DNA from: Quadrisphaera sp. DSM 44207
Lineage (GTDB): Bacteria; Actinomycetota; Actinomycetes; Actinomycetales; Quadrisphaeraceae
Direction of reading: 5' to 3'
Length of the DNA stretch: 64,000 nt
Assembly (NCBI RefSeq): GCF_900101335.1
Contig: NZ_FNKA01000002.1
Span: forward strand, 496,001 to 560,000
Part shown: one piece after another, positions 33,039 to 42,105 of the stretch
Numbering within the stretch: position 1 is the first letter of the stretch
How the letters are laid out: each line of letters opens with the position of its first letter
Position numbers and translations under genes: made by a program
The notes under the pieces: model-generated
The model's database searches: none
Told to the model about the DNA's origin: nothing
Seen by the model: the letters and a program-made list of their open reading frames with translations, nothing else

Positions 33039-33695
33039 GTGTCCACCTACACCGGCGACGTCGTCCCCGGCGGGCCGCCCGACGTCCGGCAGCTGCCGGG
33101 CCTGGTGGTGCGCAAGATCAGCGTCGAGGACACCGACAACAACTGCTACCTGCTCACGTGCTCGGCGACCGGCCGCCAGGCGCTCGTGGACGCCGCCGGC
33201 GACGCCCCCCGGCTGCTGGACCTCGTGCGCTCCACCGGGGACGCCCTGGACGTCGTGGTCACCACGCACCAGCACTGGGACCACCACCGCGCGCTCGCCG
33301 ACGTCGTGGCGGCCACGGGGGCCCGCACGGCCGCCGGCGCCGACGACGCGGACGCCCTGCCGGTGCCGGTGCAGCAGCGCCTGGCCCACGGCGACCGGGT
33401 GGAGTTCGGGCGGGTGGCCCTCGACGTCGTGCACCTGCGCGGGCACACGCCCGGCTCGGTCGCCCTGGTCGCGCGGGCGGGCGGCACGCACCTGTTCACC
33501 GGCGACAGCCTCTTCCCCGGCGGGGTGGGGCGCACGACCTCGCCCCAGGACTTCGCCTCGCTGCTGCAGGACGTGCAGGAGCGCCTGTTCGGGTGCTACG
33601 ACGACGCGGCGTGGGTCTACCCCGGCCACGGCAGGGACACCACGCTGGGCGCGGAGCGGCCCTCGCTGCCCGAGTGGCGCGCCCGCGGCTGGTGA
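33039..33695 (+). CDS. Metallo-beta-lactamase-fold hydrolase (glyoxalase II-like)
   Basis: 218-residue MBL-fold protein. Metal ligands are HQHWDH near residue 78-83, GHTPGS near 134, the bridging Asp in FTGDSLFPGG near 156, and YPGHG near 197, so a binuclear Zn/Fe site is intact. Size and the GHTPGS spacing resemble glyoxalase II-type thioester hydrolases, but the substrate is not determined. GTG 33039 has GGAGGAG upstream. It is convergent with the TerC gene and is separated from the GH15 gene by the 12-bp repeats. Confidence 0.9.
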   Translation: MSTYTGDVVPGGPPDVRQLPGLVVRKISVEDTDNNCYLLTCSATGRQALVDAAGDAPRLLDLVRSTGDALDVVVTTHQHWDHHRALADVVAATGARTAAGADDADALPVPVQQRLAHGDRVEFGRVALDVVHLRGHTPGSVALVARAGGTHLFTGDSLFPGGVGRTTSPQDFASLLQDVQERLFGCYDDAAWVYPGHGRDTTLGAERPSLPEWRARGW

Positions 33696-33704
33696 GGCCG
33701 CGGG

Positions 33705-33724
33705 CGCGCCCCGCGTCGGGCGCG
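33705..33724. terminator. Hairpin between convergent MBL and TerC genes
   Basis: Stem CGCGCCC / GGGCGCG around loop CGCGTC, lying in the 47-nt gap between two convergent stop codons. Only 7 bp and no U-tract, so moderate. Confidence 0.45.
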
Positions 33725-33742
33725 GCTCGGTGCCCGGTGGCC

Positions 33743-34822
33743 TCAGCTGCCGGAGCCGCTGCCGCCACCGTCGCCGCCGCGCTCGAAGGCGCCGGGGGTG
33801 ACGCTCTTGCGGCGGTCGGTCAGGTCCTCGACGGCGTGCGGCTGCTCGCCGCGCCGCTCCAGCTGGCGGCTGCGCACCAGGCTCGCGACGGTGGCGATGG
33901 CGATGGTGCCGAGGATGACCGTCAGGGACAGCCAGATCGGGATCTCCGGCGCCCAGTCCACGTGCTCGCCGCCGTTGATGAACGGCAGCGTGTTGGTGTG
34001 CAGGGCCTCGAGGAACAGCTTCACGCCGATGAAGGCGAGGATGAAGCTGAGCCCGTAGGAGAGGTAGATGAGGCGGTCCAGCAGCCCACCGAGCAGGAAG
34101 TACAGCTGGCGCAGGCCCATGAGGGCGAAGACGTTGGCCGTGAAGACGATGAACGGGCTCTGGGTGAGGCCGAAGATCGCCGGGATCGAGTCGAGGGCGA
34201 ACAGCAGGTCCGTCGAGCCGATGGCCAGGAGCACGATCACCATCGGGGTGAACAGCTTCTTGCCGTCCACCGTGGTGCGCAGCTTGGAGCCGTCGTAGTC
34301 CTCGGAGATCGGCAGCACCTTGCGCATGCGCCGGATGAAGGCGTTCTCCTCGTACTCCTCGTCCTGCCCGTGGCTGCGGACGAGCTGGATGGCGGTGTAG
34401 ATGAGGAAGGCGCCGAAGATGTAGAAGACCCAGGAGAAGCGCTCGATGGCCGCGGCGCCGATGACGATGAAGACGCCGCGCAGCACCAGGGCGATGATGA
34501 TGCCGATCATCAGCACCTTCTGCTGGTACTGCCGCGGCACCGCGAACCTCGCCATGATGATGACGAAGACGAACAGGTTGTCCACGGACAGGCTGTACTC
34601 GGTGAGCCAGCCGGCGTAGAACTCACCCGCCGCCTGGCCGCCGGCGAAGGCGAGCATGGCGAGCCCGAAGACCAGCGCCAGGGCGACGTAGAAGCTGACC
34701 CACAGCCCCGACTCCTTCAGGGAGGGTTCATGCGGGCGTCTCGTGACGATGAGCAGGTCGGCGATCAGGAGCACGCCGAGGACGACGAACGTGCCGACCT
34801 CGAACCACACGGGCAGTTCCAC
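33743..34822 (-). CDS. TerC-family membrane protein (riboswitch-preceded copy)
   Basis: Integral membrane protein of the TerC/Alx family; several members export manganese or protect secreted metalloproteins from metal stress. 359 residues, GTG start. About nine helices; acidic intramembrane motifs SLSVDNLFVFVIIM near 76 and STDLLFALDSIPA near 215 are the conserved metal-site segments. A soluble loop (about 160-195) is followed by the second helix group; the tail is Gly/Ser-rich. A yybP-ykoY-type leader precedes it, so it is probably a manganese-responsive Mn exporter. Confidence 0.93.
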   Translation of the reverse strand: MELPVWFEVGTFVVLGVLLIADLLIVTRRPHEPSLKESGLWVSFYVALALVFGLAMLAFAGGQAAGEFYAGWLTEYSLSVDNLFVFVIIMARFAVPRQYQQKVLMIGIIIALVLRGVFIVIGAAAIERFSWVFYIFGAFLIYTAIQLVRSHGQDEEYEENAFIRRMRKVLPISEDYDGSKLRTTVDGKKLFTPMVIVLLAIGSTDLLFALDSIPAIFGLTQSPFIVFTANVFALMGLRQLYFLLGGLLDRLIYLSYGLSFILAFIGVKLFLEALHTNTLPFINGGEHVDWAPEIPIWLSLTVILGTIAIATVASLVRSRQLERRGEQPHAVEDLTDRRKSVTPGAFERGGDGGGSGSGS

Positions 34823-34829
34823 AGGGGGA

Positions 34830-34957
34830 CCTCTCGAGAGGGGGCGGTAGCACCGTCCGGAGGTCTCTCCCACCCGAGGGCCGGCGCTCCCGGGGCCCCT
34901 CAGGCTCGAGGGCTCCGTGCTGACGAGGGCGCCGCGCGGGGATACTCCCCTCCGCAG
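34830..34957 (-). promoter_or_regulatory. Probable yybP-ykoY (manganese) riboswitch in the TerC leader
   Basis: The 120-nt leader has the class's hallmark elements in order on the minus strand: GGGGAGTA (34943-34950), a TCAGCA segment about 30 nt later, and GGGAGAGACCTCC (about 34858-34870). TerC genes are among the most frequent partners of this Mn2+-sensing class. Just before the start codon, CCTCTCGAGAGG (34830-34841) is a perfect palindrome that would hide the GAGAGG ribosome site, fitting translational control. Not verified by a covariance model. Confidence 0.65.
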
Positions 34958-34968
34958 TTGACCGAACC

Positions 34969-35988
34969 CTACCGGGACAGCGACCGACCCGCCGACTCGT
35001 GGTCCTGGTGGGGCCGGCCGTGGATGCGGCCGGCGTGGGCCCGCTCCTGCGGGTGGGCGCGCACCCGGCGCAGGCTCGCCACGGTCGTGATCACGAGCAC
35101 GCCGATGATGAAGACCAGCGACAGCCAGGTCGGGATCTCCGGCACAGACGCGGAGACGTCCACGTGCAGCCAGTGCAGGATCAGCTTGACGCCGATGAAG
35201 CCGAGGATCACGGACAGGCCCAGCGAGAGGTAGACGAGCTTCTCGAGCAGGCCGTGGATGAGGAAGTACAGCGCGCGCAGCCCGAGCAGGGCGAAGGCGT
35301 TGGCCGCGAAGACGAGGAACGGGTCCTGCGTGATGCCGAAGACGGCGGGGATGGAGTCGAGGGCGAAGAGCAGGTCCGTGGAGGCGATCGCGAGGAAGAC
35401 GATGAACAGCGGCGTGACCATCCGCTTGCCGTTCTCGCGCGTGAACAGCTTCGTGCCGTGGTACTCGGCCGTCAGCGGCAGGCGGCGCTGCGCGGCCCGC
35501 AGGATCGCGTTGTCGCCGTCCGGGTCCTCGTCGCGGTGGCGCGCCAGCTGCACCGCCGTGTAGATCAGGAAGAGCCCGAAGACCACGAACGCCCACGAAA
35601 AGGCGCTGAGGACGGCGGCTCCCAGGGCGATGAAGACCGCGCGCATCACCAGCGCCGCGGCGATGCCGAACAGCAGCACGCGCTGCTGCAGCACGTCGGG
35701 CACGGCGAACCGCGTCATGATGATCACGAAGATGAAGAGGTTGTCGACGGACAGGCTCTTCTCGACCACCCAGCCGGCGAAGTACTCGCCGCCGGCCTGC
35801 GCGCCGGCGGTGAACAGCAGGACCACGCCGAAGAGCAGCGCCACCCCGATGTAGAAGACCGACCACGCCGTCGCCTCGCGGATCTCGACGGAGTGCGGGC
35901 GCCGCGCGGCGATGACGAAGTCGAGCACCAGCAGGGCGACGACGAGGCCGATGGTGGTGCCCCACGCCAGGGCGCTGGTGCCAGCCAT
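34969..35988 (-). CDS. TerC-family membrane protein (second copy)
   Basis: 339-residue paralogue of the adjacent TerC with the same motifs (KSLSVDNLFIFVIIM; ASTDLLFALDSIPAVFG), about 50-60% alike by eye. The C-terminus is His/Arg-rich (RAHPQERAHAGRIHGRPHQDHE). ATG 35988 is preceded by TACAGT (35995-36000) 6 nt away, predicting a leaderless mRNA; no riboswitch-like leader is present, so the two copies are probably regulated differently. Metal specificity is unknown. Confidence 0.93.
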   Translation of the reverse strand: MAGTSALAWGTTIGLVVALLVLDFVIAARRPHSVEIREATAWSVFYIGVALLFGVVLLFTAGAQAGGEYFAGWVVEKSLSVDNLFIFVIIMTRFAVPDVLQQRVLLFGIAAALVMRAVFIALGAAVLSAFSWAFVVFGLFLIYTAVQLARHRDEDPDGDNAILRAAQRRLPLTAEYHGTKLFTRENGKRMVTPLFIVFLAIASTDLLFALDSIPAVFGITQDPFLVFAANAFALLGLRALYFLIHGLLEKLVYLSLGLSVILGFIGVKLILHWLHVDVSASVPEIPTWLSLVFIIGVLVITTVASLRRVRAHPQERAHAGRIHGRPHQDHESAGRSLSR

Positions 35989-36077
35989 CGCTCGACTGTA
36001 CCCAGCGGCGCCGGTCCCGCGCCCGTCGCAGGTCAGCTGGAGGTCGTGCGCGGGTCGAGGCCGGGGCCCCGCCCCGC

Positions 36078-38183
36078 TCAGGCCGACGTGGCCCGCTGCA
36101 TGCCGCGCAGCTCCTTCTTCAGGTCGCCGATCTCGTCGCGCAGGCGCGCGGCCAGCTCGAACTGCAGCTCGGCCGCGGCCGCGTGCATCTGGTCCGACAG
36201 CTGCTGGATCAGCTCGGCGAGGTCCGCGGACGGCGCCCCGGCCGGGCGGGCGGACCCGCCGTCCCCGCCGCGCGAGCGCATGCCCGGCACCGGCGCCTTG
36301 CCGCGCGACTGCTGGCGCCCGGCGCCGCCGAGCAGCGCGGCGGTGTCGGCGTCCTCGCGGGCGATGAGGTCGGTGATGTCGGCGATCCTCTTGCGCAGCG
36401 GCTGGGGGTCCACGCCGCGCTCGCGGTTGTACGCCAGCTGCTTCTCGCGGCGCCGGTCGGTCTCCTCGATCGCCTGCGCCATCGAGGGGGTGACGCGGTC
36501 GGCGTACATGTGCACCTCCCCGGAGATGTTGCGCGCCGCACGACCGATGGTCTGCACCAGCGAGGTGGCGGAGCGCAGGAAGCCCTCCTTGTCGGCGTCG
36601 AGGATGCTCACCAGGGAGACCTCGGGCAGGTCCAGGCCCTCGCGCAGCAGGTTGATGCCGACGAGGACGTCGAACTCGCCCTGGCGCAGCTCGCGCAGCA
36701 GCTCCACCCGCCGCAGGGTGTCGATGTCGGAGTGCAGGTAGCGCACCCGCACGCCCTGGTCGAGCAGGTAGTCGGTGAGGTCCTCCGCCATCTTCTTCGT
36801 CAGCGTCGTCACCAGCACCCGCTCGTCGCGCGCGGCGCGCTCGCGCACCTGGTGCAGCAGGTCGTCGATCTGGCCCTTCGTCGGGCGCAGGACGACCTTC
36901 GGGTCGACCAGGCCCGTGGGACGGATGATCTGCTCGACGACGCCGCGCCCGCGGGAGAGCTCGTAGGGGCCCGGCGTGGCCGACAGGTAGACCGTCTGCC
37001 CGATCCGCTCGAGGAACTCCTCCCACTTCAGCGGCCGGTTGTCCATGGCGGAGGGCAGGCGGAAGCCGTGGTCGACGAGCGTGCGCTTGCGCGACATGTC
37101 GCCCTCGTACATCGCCCCGATCTGCGGCACCGTGACGTGCGACTCGTCGACGACGAGCAGGAAGTCCTCGGGGAAGTAGTCGAGGAGGGTGTTCGGCGCC
37201 GTGCCGGGCCCGCGGCCGTCGATGTGGCGGGAGTAGTTCTCGATGCCCGCGCACGTGCCGACCTGGCGCATCATCTCGATGTCGTAGGTGGTGCGCATGC
37301 GCAGCCGCTGGGCCTCCAGCAGCCTGCCCTGCGCCTCCAGCTCCGCCAGCCGCCCGGCCAGCTCGTGCTCGATGCCGGCGATGGCGCGCTCCATGCGCTC
37401 GGGGCCGGCGACGTAGTGCGTGGCGGGGAAGACGTACATCTCGTCCTCCTCGCGCAGCACCTCGCCGGTCAGCGGGTGCAGGGTGTACATGCGCTCGATC
37501 TCGTCGCCGAACATCTCGATGCGCACGGCGTGCTCCTCGTACACCGGGATGATCTCCACGGTGTCCCCGCGCACGCGGAACGTGCCGCGGGTGAACGCGA
37601 GGTCGTTGCGCGTGTACTGCATCGTCACGAACTGGCGCAGCATGTCCTCGCGGTCGATCTGCTGGCCCACGCGCAGCCGCAGCATGCGGTCGACGTACTC
37701 CTGCGGCGTGCCCAGGCCGTAGATGCACGAGACCGAGGCGACGACGACGACGTCGCGGCGGGTGAGCAGGCTGTTCGTCGCCGAGTGGCGCAGCCGCTCG
37801 ACCTCCTCGTTGACCGAGGAGTCCTTCTCGATGTACGTGTCGGACTGCGGGACGTACGCCTCGGGCTGGTAGTAGTCGTAGTACGAGACGAAGTACTCGA
37901 CGGCGTTGTCGGGCAGCAGCTCGCGGAACTCGTTGGCCAGCTGAGCGGCGAGGGTCTTGTTCGGCGCGAGCACCAGGGTGGGGCGCTGCAGCCGCTCGAT
38001 CATCCACGCCGTGGTGGCGGACTTGCCGGTGCCGGTGGCGCCGAGCAGGACGACGTCCTTCTCGCCCGCCTCGACGCGGCGGGCCAGCTCGGCGATGGCG
38101 GCGGGCTGGTCGCCCGAGGGGGAGAACTCCGACTCGACGTGGAACGGCGCCAGGCGGCGCTGGATGTCGGTGACGGGGCGCAT
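36078..38183 (-). CDS. uvrB: Excinuclease ABC subunit UvrB
   Basis: Central helicase-like factor of nucleotide excision repair. 701 residues. Walker [13 protein letters not shown] at 47-58, the beta-hairpin [12 protein letters not shown] near 100, DESHVT near 345, and motif [11 protein letters not shown] near 540; a UVR domain ([25 protein letters not shown]-terminal 45 residues) binds UvrC. The ATG at 38183 begins the family protein; the frame is open far upstream only by composition. A -10 box ends 6 nt before the ATG. Confidence 0.98.
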   Translation of the reverse strand: MRPVTDIQRRLAPFHVESEFSPSGDQPAAIAELARRVEAGEKDVVLLGATGTGKSATTAWMIERLQRPTLVLAPNKTLAAQLANEFRELLPDNAVEYFVSYYDYYQPEAYVPQSDTYIEKDSSVNEEVERLRHSATNSLLTRRDVVVVASVSCIYGLGTPQEYVDRMLRLRVGQQIDREDMLRQFVTMQYTRNDLAFTRGTFRVRGDTVEIIPVYEEHAVRIEMFGDEIERMYTLHPLTGEVLREEDEMYVFPATHYVAGPERMERAIAGIEHELAGRLAELEAQGRLLEAQRLRMRTTYDIEMMRQVGTCAGIENYSRHIDGRGPGTAPNTLLDYFPEDFLLVVDESHVTVPQIGAMYEGDMSRKRTLVDHGFRLPSAMDNRPLKWEEFLERIGQTVYLSATPGPYELSRGRGVVEQIIRPTGLVDPKVVLRPTKGQIDDLLHQVRERAARDERVLVTTLTKKMAEDLTDYLLDQGVRVRYLHSDIDTLRRVELLRELRQGEFDVLVGINLLREGLDLPEVSLVSILDADKEGFLRSATSLVQTIGRAARNISGEVHMYADRVTPSMAQAIEETDRRREKQLAYNRERGVDPQPLRKRIADITDLIAREDADTAALLGGAGRQQSRGKAPVPGMRSRGGDGGSARPAGAPSADLAELIQQLSDQMHAAAAELQFELAARLRDEIGDLKKELRGMQRATSA

Positions 38184-38189
38184 GATACG

Positions 38190-38212
38190 ACGGTAAGCGC
38201 TGGCACCGACGG
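38190..38212 (-). promoter_or_regulatory. uvrB promoter with PafBC/RecA-NDp-type DNA-damage element
   Basis: Minus strand: CCGTCGGTG (38204-38212), exactly 8 nt, TACCGT (38190-38195), 6 nt, ATG. The mycobacterial LexA-independent damage promoter is TTGTCRGTG-N8-TANNNT; 7 of 9 upstream bases, the spacing and the TANNNT box all match. No GAAC-N4-GTTC-like LexA site was seen next to it. Confidence 0.6.
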
Positions 38213-38239
38213 TCCTGTTCCCGCTGGTGAGCGGCGGTC

Positions 38240-39397
38240 TCAGGCCCCGGCGCGGGCCAGGACGCCGGCGATGAACGCCGTCTTGGCGCGGGCGTACGCG
38301 TCCGCGCTGGGCCAGGTGCGCGCCGCCAGCTCGTGCTTGAGCGCCGCGTACGCCGCCCGCTCGCCGGCGTCGGCGCGCAGGCGGTCGCGGAACGCCAGGG
38401 CCTCGGCCACCGCGGGGCTGCCGGCCACCCGCACGGAGCAGTCCACCGCCCGGCCCGGGTCCGCGTTCGCCGCGAACGCCCTGGGCACCGGCCGCCCCGG
38501 CGCCGTCACGGGCTCGTCCGCCCACTCCCCCGGCACGGCGACCAGCCCGGCCGCCGCCAGGTCCGCGGCCACCTCCCGCGCGGTGGGCAGGTCGGCGACC
38601 ACGACCTGCAGGTCGATCACGTCCTTCGCGTCCAGCCCCGGCACGGCGGTGGAGCCGGTGTGCTGCACGTCGAGCGCCCGCTCCCCCGCCGCGCGGCGCA
38701 CCCGCGCTGCCAGCCTCGCCCCGGCCGCGGCCCACGCCGGGTCCGCGGGGACGAGGACCGGCTGGTCGGGGCGCGGGGCGCGCACGCCGGCGCGCAGGTT
38801 CGCCTCGAACGGCACCAGGCGCTCGCGCCACAGCCGCTCCACCCGCTCGGCGAGGCCGGCCGGGACGCCGGCGTTGTCCAGCTCCACGTCCGCGGCGGCG
38901 CGGCGCTGCTCGTCCGTGGCCTGCGCGGCCACCCGGGCCCGGGCGTCGTCCTCGGGCGTGCCGCGCTCGGTGACGAGGCGGCGCACGCGCTCCTCGGCGC
39001 TCGCGGCGACCACGACGACGAGGTGGTAGCGGTCGCCGCGGCCCAGCTCGACCAGCAGGGGGATGTCGTGCACGACGACGGCGTCGGCGGGCGCCGCGGC
39101 GACGAGCTGCTCGGTGCGCGCGGCGATGCGGGGGTGGGTGACCGCCTCCAGCGCCCGCCGCCGCTCGGCGTCCTCGAAGACGACGCGGGCGAGCGCCGCG
39201 CGGTCGAGGGCGCCGTCCGCGCGCAGCACCCCGGGGCCGAACTCCTCGACGACGGCGGCCAGGCCCTCGGTGCCGGGGGCGACGACCTCGCGGGCGAGGG
39301 CGTCGGCGTCCACGACGACGGCGCCCAGCGCCGCCAGCTGCCGCGCCACCGTGGACTTGCCCGCCCCGACCCCGCCCGTCAGCCCCACCCGCAGCAC
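38240..39397 (-). CDS. coaE: Dephospho-CoA kinase fused to a GrpB/UPF0157 domain
   Basis: Last step of coenzyme A synthesis: phosphorylation of dephospho-CoA. 385 residues from GTG 39397. Residues 1-200 are the kinase with P-loop [11 protein letters not shown] at 6-16 and VDADALARE near 33; residues 215-385 are a GrpB (UPF0157, nucleotidyltransferase-fold) domain with [24 protein letters not shown]. This fusion is the normal actinobacterial form, as in M. tuberculosis. TAGGCT (39405-39410) lies 7 nt before the start. Lies downstream of rpsA behind a strong terminator. Confidence 0.95.
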   Translation of the reverse strand: MLRVGLTGGVGAGKSTVARQLAALGAVVVDADALAREVVAPGTEGLAAVVEEFGPGVLRADGALDRAALARVVFEDAERRRALEAVTHPRIAARTEQLVAAAPADAVVVHDIPLLVELGRGDRYHLVVVVAASAEERVRRLVTERGTPEDDARARVAAQATDEQRRAAADVELDNAGVPAGLAERVERLWRERLVPFEANLRAGVRAPRPDQPVLVPADPAWAAAGARLAARVRRAAGERALDVQHTGSTAVPGLDAKDVIDLQVVVADLPTAREVAADLAAAGLVAVPGEWADEPVTAPGRPVPRAFAANADPGRAVDCSVRVAGSPAVAEALAFRDRLRADAGERAAYAALKHELAARTWPSADAYARAKTAFIAGVLARAGA

Positions 39398-39500
39398 GCC
39401 CGCGAGCCTAGGCGCCCCGCCCGCCCCGGGTGTCAGCACGACCACACCGGGGCCGCGCGCGTGTGCGACAGCAGCGCGGTCGTGCTCGGGCCCCAGGACG

Positions 39501-39534
39501 CCGCAGGGCCCCGGCGCGCGCCGGGGCCCTGCGG
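39501..39534 (-). terminator. Strong hairpin terminator downstream of rpsA
   Basis: Perfect 14-bp stem CCGCAGGGCCCCGG / CCGGGGCCCTGCGG with loop CGCGCG, 25 nt after the rpsA stop. Most stable hairpin noticed in the window; it isolates rpsA from coaE, which has its own promoter. Confidence 0.85.
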
Positions 39535-39559
39535 TCGGTGCTGGTCGTGCTGGCGGTGC

Positions 39560-41041
39560 TCAGCCGCCGGTGAGCTTCTCCCGCAGGGCCGCCAGCGCCT
39601 CGTCGGAGGCCAGGGTGCCCTCGCCGGCGCTGGCGCCGACCGAGACGGACTCGGTGCCCGAGGAGCTGTAGCTCGTCGGGGCGGCCTCGCCGCCGGACGC
39701 CGCCTCGGCGTCGCGGGTGCGCGCGTCGGCGACCTGCTTGCGGTGCGCCTCGTAGCGGGCGTGGGCCTCGGCGTACTGCCGCTCCCACTCCTCGCGCTGG
39801 CGCTCGAAGCCGGGCAGCCAGTCGTTCGCCTCCGGGTCGAAGCCCTCGGGGTACTTGTAGTTGCCCTGCTCGTCGTACTCGGCCGCCATGCCGTACAGCG
39901 ACGGGTCGAACTCGTCGCTGTCCGGGTCCACGCCCTGGTTGGCCTGCTTGAGCGAGAGGGAGATCCGGCGCCGCTCGAGGTCGATGTCGATGACCTTCAC
40001 GAAGATCTCGTCGCCGACGTTGACGACCTGCTCGGGCAGCTCCACGTGGCGCTCGGCCAGCTCGGAGATGTGCACCAGGCCCTCGATGCCCTCCTCCACG
40101 CGCACGAAGGCGCCGAAGGGGACGAGCTTGGTGACCTTGCCCGGAACGACCTGCCCGATGGCGTGGGTGCGGGCGAACTGCTGCCACGGGTCCTCCTGCG
40201 TCGCCTTCAGCGACAGGGAGACCCGCTCGCGGTCCATGTCGACGTCGAGGACCTCGACGCGCACCTCCTGGCCCACCTCGACGACCTCGCTCGGGTGGTC
40301 GATGTGCTTCCAGGACAGCTCGGAGACGTGGACTAGGCCGTCCACGCCGCCCAGGTCGACGAAGGCGCCGAAGTTGACGATCGAGGAGACGACGCCGGAG
40401 CGCACCTGGCCCTTCTGCAGGGTCTGCAGGAAGTTCTGGCGCACGGCGGACTGCGTCTGCTCCAGCCAGGCGCGGCGGGACAGGACCACGTTGTTGCGGT
40501 TCTTGTCCAGCTCGATGATCTTCGCCTCGAGCTCCTGGCCGACGTACGGCTGCAGGTCGCGCACGCGGCGCATCTCCACCAGCGAGGCGGGCAGGAAGCC
40601 GCGCAGGCCGATGTCGAGGATCAGGCCGCCCTTGACGACCTCGATGACGGTGCCGGTGACGACGCCGTCCTCCTCCTTGAGCTTCTCGATCGTGCCCCAG
40701 GCGCGCTCGTACTGGGCGCGCTTCTTGGACAGGATCAGGCGGCCCTCCTTGTCCTCCTTCTGGAGGACCAGGGCCTCGACCTCGTCGCCGACGCCGACGA
40801 CCTCGCTGGGGTCGACGTCGTGCTTGATCGACAGCTCGCGCGAGGGGATGACGCCCTCGGTCTTGTAGCCGATGTCGAGCAGGACTTCGTCCCGGTCCAC
40901 CTTGACGATGGTGCCGGAGACGATGTCGCCGTCGTTGAAGTACTTGATGGTCGCGTCGATGGCGGCGAGGAGCTCCTCGGCCGTGCCGATGTCGTTGACG
41001 GCGACCTGGGGAGCACCCGACGGCGGGGCGGTGACGGTCAT
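39560..41041 (-). CDS. rpsA: 30S ribosomal protein S1
   Basis: RNA-binding ribosomal protein helping initiation on leadered mRNAs. 493 residues with four S1 (OB-fold) repeats at about 38-107, 124-190, 209-279 and 296-364 (for example GLVHVSELSWKHI, GLVHISELAERHV). The C-terminal 125 residues are charged and not S1-like, as in other actinobacterial S1 proteins. It is transcribed alone, from a strong promoter at 41136-41165 to the hairpin at 39501. Confidence 0.97.
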   Translation of the reverse strand: MTVTAPPSGAPQVAVNDIGTAEELLAAIDATIKYFNDGDIVSGTIVKVDRDEVLLDIGYKTEGVIPSRELSIKHDVDPSEVVGVGDEVEALVLQKEDKEGRLILSKKRAQYERAWGTIEKLKEEDGVVTGTVIEVVKGGLILDIGLRGFLPASLVEMRRVRDLQPYVGQELEAKIIELDKNRNNVVLSRRAWLEQTQSAVRQNFLQTLQKGQVRSGVVSSIVNFGAFVDLGGVDGLVHVSELSWKHIDHPSEVVEVGQEVRVEVLDVDMDRERVSLSLKATQEDPWQQFARTHAIGQVVPGKVTKLVPFGAFVRVEEGIEGLVHISELAERHVELPEQVVNVGDEIFVKVIDIDLERRRISLSLKQANQGVDPDSDEFDPSLYGMAAEYDEQGNYKYPEGFDPEANDWLPGFERQREEWERQYAEAHARYEAHRKQVADARTRDAEAASGGEAAPTSYSSSGTESVSVGASAGEGTLASDEALAALREKLTGG

Positions 41042-41135
41042 GTAGGTGTGGACTCCGATGCGGACAGGGATTCGTGGGGCGGGTCTGTGGCGACGGGGGG
41101 CGGCGTGCGAACGGCACGCAGCGCACCCACCCTAC

Positions 41136-41165
41136 AGGGTACGCAGCGCGCACGAGCAGGGTCAA
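41136..41165 (-). promoter_or_regulatory. rpsA promoter
   Basis: Minus strand TTGACC (41160-41165), 18-bp spacer, TACCCT (41136-41141); the best -35/-10 pair in the window. The leader is about 90 nt and ends in a region rich in GTCC/ACC with no clear structure. Confidence 0.75.
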
Positions 41166-41188
41166 CGCGGGCGGGCGGAGGAGGCGGC

Positions 41189-42058
41189 GTGTCCGAGCAC
41201 GATCACGAGCACGATCACGAGCACGAGCACGAGCACGACGACGGGGCGGGCGGGGCGCTGGCGTCGGCCGGGTACGGCCCCGCCGGCGCCCGCGAGAGCG
41301 CGCGGGCGAACCGGCGCTGGTGGGACGGGGAGTCGACCGGCTACCTGCAGGCCCACGGCGCCACGCTCGGCCGCGACCGCCTGGTGTGGGGCCCTGAGGG
41401 CCTCGACGAGGAGGACGCGCGGCTGCTCGGCCCGCCCGGAGCGCTGCGGGGCCGCGCGGTGCTCGAGGTGGGGTGCGGCGCGGGGCAGGGCGCGCGCTGG
41501 GCCGCCGCGCAGGGCGCCCGCGCCGTCGGCGTCGACCTGTCGGCCGGCATGCTGGCGCGCAGCCGCGCCCTGGACGCGCAGCTGGGCACGCGCGTGCCGG
41601 TGCTGCAGGCGGACGCCGCGGCGCTGCCGCTGGCCGACGCGGCGGTCGCGGTGGCCTTCTCCGCCTACGGGGCGCTGCCGTTCGTCGCCGACGCCGGCCG
41701 GGTGCTGGCCGAGGTGGCCCGGGTCCTGCAGCCCGGCGGCCGGTGGGTGTTCTCCACCACGCACCCGGTGCGGTGGGCGTTCCCCGACGACCCCGGGCCG
41801 GGCGGGCTGACGGCCGACCGCTCCTACTTCGACCGCACCCCCTACGTCGAGCGGGACGCCGACGGTCGCCTGCTGTACGCCGAGCACCACCGCACGATCG
41901 GCGACTGGGTGCGCCTGGTCGGCGCCGCCGGGATGCACCTGGTCGACCTCGTCGAGCCGGAGTGGCCCGAGCGCCCCCAGCCGGCGTGGGGCGGCTGGAG
42001 CGCCCTGCGCGGCCGCCTGCTGCCGGGCACGGCGGTGCTCGTGTGCTCCCGCCCCTGA
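41189..42058 (+). CDS. Class I SAM-dependent methyltransferase with His/Asp/Glu-rich N-terminus
   Basis: 289-residue Rossmann methyltransferase: motif I VLEVGCGAGQGARWAA near 93, acidic VGVDLSAGML near 113, and AFSAYGALPFVADA for motif IV. Substrate is unknown; the size and sequence resemble small-molecule methyltransferases. Residues 3-17 are a run of alternating His with Asp/Glu (EHDHEHDH...), a possible metal-binding tail encoded by a 45-bp repeat. GGAGGAGG precedes the GTG. Divergent from rpsA. Confidence 0.9.
   Translation: MSEHDHEHDHEHEHEHDDGAGGALASAGYGPAGARESARANRRWWDGESTGYLQAHGATLGRDRLVWGPEGLDEEDARLLGPPGALRGRAVLEVGCGAGQGARWAAAQGARAVGVDLSAGMLARSRALDAQLGTRVPVLQADAAALPLADAAVAVAFSAYGALPFVADAGRVLAEVARVLQPGGRWVFSTTHPVRWAFPDDPGPGGLTADRSYFDRTPYVERDADGRLLYAEHHRTIGDWVRLVGAAGMHLVDLVEPEWPERPQPAWGGWSALRGRLLPGTAVLVCSRP
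41195..41239 (+). repeat. In-frame GAGCAC/GATCAC repeat coding His-rich head
   Basis: Fifteen codons alternating CAC with GAG, GAT or GAC, i.e. a 6-12 bp tandem pattern (GAGCACGATCAC twice, then GAGCAC three times). Slippage-prone and likely length-variable. Confidence 0.8.
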
Positions 42059-42072
42059 GCCGCGCCGCCTGA

Positions 42073-42094
42073 GCGCCTCCCCGGCGGGGGGCGC
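42073..42094. terminator. Hairpin between convergent methyltransferase and polA genes
   Basis: GCGCC-T-CCCC pairs with GGGGGGCGC around loop GGC (one bulged T), in the 47-nt gap between two convergent stops. Probably serves both genes. Confidence 0.6.
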
Positions 42095-42105
42095 GCCTCA
42101 GCGCC

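Noticed and set aside
38240-38740. A separate GrpB gene
   Set aside because: It is in one frame with coaE with no stop or internal start signal, the normal actinobacterial fusion.
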